A stretch of DNA of 64,000 nt from an uncultured Lentisphaeria bacterium. GTDB lineage: Bacteria; Verrucomicrobiota; Lentisphaeria; Victivallales; Victivallaceae. A program made the position numbers and the translations under genes. Positions within the stretch are counted from its first letter, which is position 1, and every line of letters starts with the position of its first letter. Shown here piece after piece: positions 60,509 through 64,000 of the stretch. The stretch spans positions 1 through 64,000 of the forward strand of contig CASDQW010000003.1 of assembly GCA_949282965.1 (NCBI GenBank), read 5' to 3'. A model generated the notes under the pieces. The model was not told where the DNA came from. It saw nothing but the letters and a program-made list of their open reading frames with translations, and searched no databases.

Positions 60509-61144
60509 ATGTATTTAGGACGAATCGTGGCCATCGGCCGCACACCGGCCGGTGTCAATGCGGCCATGTACCGGGTATCCTCGCGCTCCTTCCCGAACCG
60601 GGAAGCGGTGTTGCGCGACCGGCAGGTTTCCATCATGCCCCGCAGCGGATTCGAGTCGGATCTGCAGAAAAATCCCTACATCACCTACCACTGCGTCCGG
60701 CTTGCCGGAGCTTATGCCGTGGTCAGCAACGGTTCTCACACCGACCCGATCGCGGAAAAGATCGCCATGAACATGCCGGTCCGCGACGCCATGGCACTCG
60801 GCCTGCTCGCCATGGATTACGAAAAGGATGAGCTTGACACGCCGCGCATTGTCGCCGCGGTGCATCTGACCGATCCGGTCGGCTGTCTCGGCATCATCCG
60901 CAAGGACGCACTGCTGGTCCGGGAACTGCCTCTGGAGCCGGGCAAGGCGTTTTATCTGTCGACCTATGGCCACAATACACCCGACCCGCGGTTTCAGGAT
61001 TCCGCCTTCGATGTCTCCGACGCGGCGGCGGCGGCCCGGTATGTGGTCGACGGCGGAGTCTTCGCCGAATTTGAACATCCGGTCACGGCGGCGGCGGCAC
61101 TGGCGGGCAATGGACAATTTGAGCTGGCGTCGCTGGTGATATGA
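60509..61144 (+). CDS. purO: Archaeal-type IMP cyclohydrolase PurO
   Basis: 211 residues, close to the ~200 residues of archaeal PurO. The N-terminus 'MYLGRIVAIGRTPAGVNAAMYRVSSRSFPNREAV' is the family hallmark, here starting at ATG 60509 with AAAGGCGG upstream. It closes the purine ring of FAICAR to IMP, the last step of purine synthesis. Most bacteria use the bifunctional PurH instead. The helicase gene starts inside its last codons (ATGA). Confidence 0.85.
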   Translation: MYLGRIVAIGRTPAGVNAAMYRVSSRSFPNREAVLRDRQVSIMPRSGFESDLQKNPYITYHCVRLAGAYAVVSNGSHTDPIAEKIAMNMPVRDAMALGLLAMDYEKDELDTPRIVAAVHLTDPVGCLGIIRKDALLVRELPLEPGKAFYLSTYGHNTPDPRFQDSAFDVSDAAAAARYVVDGGVFAEFEHPVTAAAALAGNGQFELASLVI

Positions 61145-63174
61145 CGCTGGAGGAAATTCTGGGCCGCCTCAACCCCGAGCAACGGGAGGCGGCGGCCACC
61201 CATCAGGGTCCGGTACTGGTCCTCGCCGGCGCCGGCACCGGCAAAACCCGGGTGATCACCTACCGGATCGCGGGCATGCTGGCTTCGGGTATCCCGGCCG
61301 AACAGATTCTCGGGCTGACCTTCACCAACAAGGCGGCCCGGGAAATGCGCGAACGGCTGGCGCAGCTGGTGACTCCGGAGGCGGCACGCAATGTCACGCT
61401 CGGGACGTTTCACGCGTTCTGCGTCCGGCTGCTGCGCCGGGAAATCGTCCGGATCGGCTATCTGCCGGGCTTCACCATTGCCGACGAATCCGATCAACAG
61501 GGGCTGCTGAAACAGGCGGCGGCGGCGCAGGGTTTGAGCCGGGAAGGCTTTCCTCTGGCGGAAGCGGGCACCATGATCAGCCGCTGGAAAAACCGGCTGC
61601 TGACTCCCCGCGAGGCCCGGAACGCCGCGGAGTTTGAATTTGAACTCACCGTCGGCCAGCTGTACGAAGAATATCAGTCGATGCTGGAAATGCAGAACAT
61701 GATCGATTTCGACGACATGCTGCTGCTGGTGTACCGGCTGTTTTCAGAATTTCCGGAGGTGCTGGAGCAGTACCAGGATCAATACCGCTATTTGCTGGTG
61801 GATGAATACCAGGACACCAACGATGCCCAGTTCACACTGGTCAAAATGCTGGCCGGAGAACGCCGTAATCTCTGCGTGGTCGGCGACGATGACCAGAGCA
61901 TTTATTCATGGCGGGGGGCGAACATCAGCAACATTCTGGATTTTCCACAGCACTTTCCCGGCGCAAAGGTCATCAAACTGGAGCAGAACTACCGCTCCAC
62001 CACCCGGATTCTCGCCGCCGCCAACGCCGTCATCGGCAGCAATGTTCGCCGCCATGCCAAAGCCCTCTGGTCCCAGCTGGGCGAAGGCGATCCGGTAACC
62101 GTCGTTCCCACCGAGAGCGGCGAGGCGGAAGCGGAGTTCATCGGCAACTACATCCAGCAGGAGATGTCCGGTACGAAGAACCGGCATTACCGGGATTTTG
62201 CCGTGCTGTACCGTTCGAACCATCTGTCCCGACAGCTGGAGCAGACGTTCCGCCGCCAGGGGATTCCCTACCGACTGGTCGGCGGGCAGGAATTTTACAA
62301 GCGCAAGGAGATTAAAGACGCCGTCGCCTACCTGAAGCTGCTGGTCAATCCGCATGAGGATCAAAGTCTGCTGCGGATCCTCGCCACGCCGCCGCGCGGT
62401 CTGGCGCAGAAAGCGGTCGACGGACTCAAGCGGCTCCACGCTTCCACCCGGAAGCCGATGGTGGAAATCCTCGGAATGCCGGAATTCACCGCCGGTCTGG
62501 GCGGCAAAGGAGCGGCCGCGGCCCGGGAACTTCACGCTGTCTTTCAGCAATACCGGGCAACTTTCGCCGAACCCGGTGCCCTCGCCCGGAAGATCGGCGA
62601 ATTTCTCCGGGCGGTCGGCTATCTCGACGGTCTGCAGCGCATGTACAAGGATTATGACGACGCGGTGAAACGCCGGGAAAACGTCGACGAATTCATCAAT
62701 GCGGTGGCGCAATACGAACAGCGCGCGGAAAAAGCGGCGACGCTGAGCGAATACCTGGAGAGCTTCGCTCTGCTGGAGGAAAACGACCGTACCGCCGAAC
62801 AGGATGAGAACGCCGACGCCATCACCCTTACCACGGTACATGCCGCCAAGGGGCTGGAATTTCCGGTGGTATTCGTCGTGGCCATGGAAAACGGGCTATT
62901 TCCCCACGAGCGCGCGGTGGAAGAAGGCTCGCTGGAAGAAGAGCTGCGGCTGTTCTACGTCGCCATCACCCGGGCACGGGAAACATTGTTCCTGACCCGG
63001 GCCGGGACCCGGATGCAGCGTGGGCTGTCCCGGGTTCAGCTGCCCTCCCCGTTTCTGGCGCTGCTGCCTGAGGCGGAGACGCGCACGGCGCAGCCGGAAG
63101 AGCTGGTTCAGCCGCTGAGCGCGGATGAAATGCGGCGCGCCTTTGCGGAAATCTTCAAGATTCTGGAACGCTGA
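61141..63174 (+). CDS. pcrA: UvrD/PcrA-type DNA helicase
   Basis: 677 residues. Superfamily 1A motifs are present in order: Q motif 'LNPEQREAA', I 'VLAGAGTGKTRVITYRIA', Ia 'TFTNKAAREMRERL', II 'VDEYQDTN', III 'VVGDDDQSIYSWRGA', IV 'QNYRSTTRIL', V 'LTTVHAAKGLEF' and VI 'FYVAITRARETLFL'. It unwinds DNA in repair and in replication restart. Overlap with purO (ATGA) implies coupled translation. Confidence 0.94.
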   Translation: MTLEEILGRLNPEQREAAATHQGPVLVLAGAGTGKTRVITYRIAGMLASGIPAEQILGLTFTNKAAREMRERLAQLVTPEAARNVTLGTFHAFCVRLLRREIVRIGYLPGFTIADESDQQGLLKQAAAAQGLSREGFPLAEAGTMISRWKNRLLTPREARNAAEFEFELTVGQLYEEYQSMLEMQNMIDFDDMLLLVYRLFSEFPEVLEQYQDQYRYLLVDEYQDTNDAQFTLVKMLAGERRNLCVVGDDDQSIYSWRGANISNILDFPQHFPGAKVIKLEQNYRSTTRILAAANAVIGSNVRRHAKALWSQLGEGDPVTVVPTESGEAEAEFIGNYIQQEMSGTKNRHYRDFAVLYRSNHLSRQLEQTFRRQGIPYRLVGGQEFYKRKEIKDAVAYLKLLVNPHEDQSLLRILATPPRGLAQKAVDGLKRLHASTRKPMVEILGMPEFTAGLGGKGAAAARELHAVFQQYRATFAEPGALARKIGEFLRAVGYLDGLQRMYKDYDDAVKRRENVDEFINAVAQYEQRAEKAATLSEYLESFALLEENDRTAEQDENADAITLTTVHAAKGLEFPVVFVVAMENGLFPHERAVEEGSLEEELRLFYVAITRARETLFLTRAGTRMQRGLSRVQLPSPFLALLPEAETRTAQPEELVQPLSADEMRRAFAEIFKILER

Positions 63175-63181
63175 AAAACGA

Positions 63182-63207
63182 GCCGGCAGGGATTGCCCCC
63201 TGCCGGC
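63182..63207 (+). terminator. Hairpin after the helicase gene
   Basis: GCCGGCAGGG / CCCTGCCGGC, a perfect 10-bp stem with a 6-base loop, lies seven bases past the stop. No T-run follows, so it may be Rho-assisted or a weak intrinsic terminator. Confidence 0.55.
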
Positions 63208-63500
63208 ATCGCTTCCGCATGACCCTCAGCAAGATTATGCAATATATTTCTGCATAAAAAAGATAAGCAGATCCTCACTTTGGCTCTTTTTAAGAACCAG
63301 TCATTATTCGTTTTTTTTATGAACCTGTAAACTTTATAATAGAAAAAACAGTTTGATTCCTGGCAAAAGAAGTTGTATTGACAATAAAGAAGAAATATAT
63401 TACATAAATCAACGGCCAATGGATGGGAAGCATTTTTCCGCCGTTTTCCATCGAAGTGGATGCTGTTGAGAGTGCGAAATACCATTTCCGAGGGAGACAT
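63208..63500. other. 293-base AT-rich spacer before an HTH gene
   Basis: No gene is seen. The stretch is strongly AT-rich from about 63230 to 63415 and contains a near-consensus promoter at 63378-63406 (separate entry). A leader of roughly 90 bases would precede the HTH gene's ATG. Confidence 0.6.
63378..63406 (+). promoter_or_regulatory. Candidate promoter of the tandem-HTH gene
   Basis: TTGACA, 17 bases, TACATA: an exact -35 box with a -10 of moderate match. The ATG is 95 bases downstream. Confidence 0.6.
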
Positions 63501-64000
63501 ATGGCAGTTACACCGCTTAGGATGAAGCTCGGAGAGAAAATCAGGAAATATCTGCTCGGCAGTCAACTGCGGCAGCGGGATCTGGCCGCGGCGCTTGATA
63601 TTTCCTGTTCGGCCGTATCCCAGATGCTCAGCGGAAAAATCGTTCCGCAGCAGGATCAGCTGGAGGTCATCTGCGACAAACTGGCTTTGACCCGGGACCA
63701 GATGCTGGAACTGACGTCCATGCTGACCTGCATCCGAAACGGCCAGAAGACGTTACGTTCCAAATTCAATCAGCTGTTCGCCGCCGCGCGCAGAGAGCGG
63801 GGGGTGGATGCCCAGCAACTGGCCAATTTGACCGGCGTATCCTGCTCCCGTCTCCAGCTGCTGGAAAACTGTTTTGACGCAACCCCGACGCTGGAGGAAA
63901 TCAATCGTCTGGCACCGGTTCTTTCCTGTTCCCCGGAGGATATGCTGCTTGCTGCCGGCATGGCCCGCCCCGTGGTACAGGGCGACAACGTCCAATTGGG
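63501..64000 (+). CDS. Tandem HTH (XRE-type) regulator, C-terminus outside window
   Basis: Frame from ATG 63501 (AGGGAG four bases upstream) is open to the right edge; 166 residues are seen. Two XRE-type helix-turn-helix domains are visible. The first covers about residues 10-65 ('LGSQLRQRDLAAALDISCSAVSQMLSGKI'). The second covers about 85-150 ('AARRERGVDAQQLANLTGVSCSRLQLLENC', then 'PTLEEINRLAPVLSCSPEDML'). Paired XRE domains occur in some repressors and SOS or phage-type regulators. The C-terminal domain needed to identify the class is not in the window. Confidence 0.75.
   Translation, partial: MAVTPLRMKLGEKIRKYLLGSQLRQRDLAAALDISCSAVSQMLSGKIVPQQDQLEVICDKLALTRDQMLELTSMLTCIRNGQKTLRSKFNQLFAAARRERGVDAQQLANLTGVSCSRLQLLENCFDATPTLEEINRLAPVLSCSPEDMLLAAGMARPVVQGDNVQL

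Noticed and set aside
1-64000. tRNA genes, rRNA genes and CRISPR arrays
   Set aside because: I looked for cloverleaf-like sequence and for regularly spaced repeats and saw none. A tRNAscan-SE and CRISPR-finder run would settle it.

Overview
The window is a high-GC bacterial chromosome segment with AT-rich promoters. Several features point to the PVC superphylum, most likely Lentisphaerae (Victivallis-like). These are a pseudopilin with the FTLIELLVVIAIIAIL N-terminus and a C-terminal H..DG motif, encoded between a GntR/LacI-type regulator and a giant secreted carbohydrate-active-type protein. There is also a divergent but clear FtsA/FtsZ pair, an Mla lipid transport system implying an outer membrane, and an archaeal-type PurO. 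The taxonomic call is inference from gene content only.

Region 1 (about 1-15.4 kb) is a prophage or phage-derived element with a Mu-type head module, transcribed leftward. From right to left it has a small repressor-like protein facing a rightward HTH gene across an operator region, a small membrane protein, small pre-terminase genes, terminase small subunit, terminase large subunit, DUF935 portal, Mu I-type protease with a nested scaffold start, decoration protein, gpT-type major capsid, gp36- and gp37-type connector/completion proteins, then a tail set ending in a collagen-repeat protein and a LamG-like protein. I see no tape-measure gene, transposase, integrase or clear lysis gene, although the element runs off the left edge.

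Region 2 (15.4-21.6 kb) is a corrinoid-dependent methyl-transfer operon: a UroD-like methyltransferase, a corrinoid protein, an iron-sulfur ASKHA reactivase and a DUF1638 protein. It is divergent from an AraC-family regulator, and an iron alcohol dehydrogenase follows convergently. Region 3 (21.7-36 kb) holds housekeeping genes: mlaEFD, a coiled-coil membrane protein, ffh, ilvD, accD, the SRP RNA gene (ffs), rph, dnaX with a predicted slippage site, ybaB, an acetyltransferase, two META lipoproteins, a YgjP-type metallopeptidase and frr.

Region 4 (36-47 kb) carries a GT-C glycosyltransferase, pdxB, a zinc-ribbon protein, a KefB/C-type antiporter, pyrK, ftsZ and ftsA (in that leftward cluster), a lipocalin pair and a YihY-type membrane protein. 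Region 5 (47.2-53.6 kb) is a self-contained module: perfect-consensus promoter, GntR/LacI-type regulator, pseudopilin, and a 1408-residue secreted protein with a C-terminal beta-propeller, closed by a very strong terminator. Region 6 (53.6-64 kb) has an ATP-grasp enzyme with a WecA-CapD-like fusion, then an ABC exporter, a soluble SipW-like peptidase and miaA as overlapping genes, then purO and a UvrD/PcrA helicase, and finally a tandem-HTH regulator that leaves the right edge.
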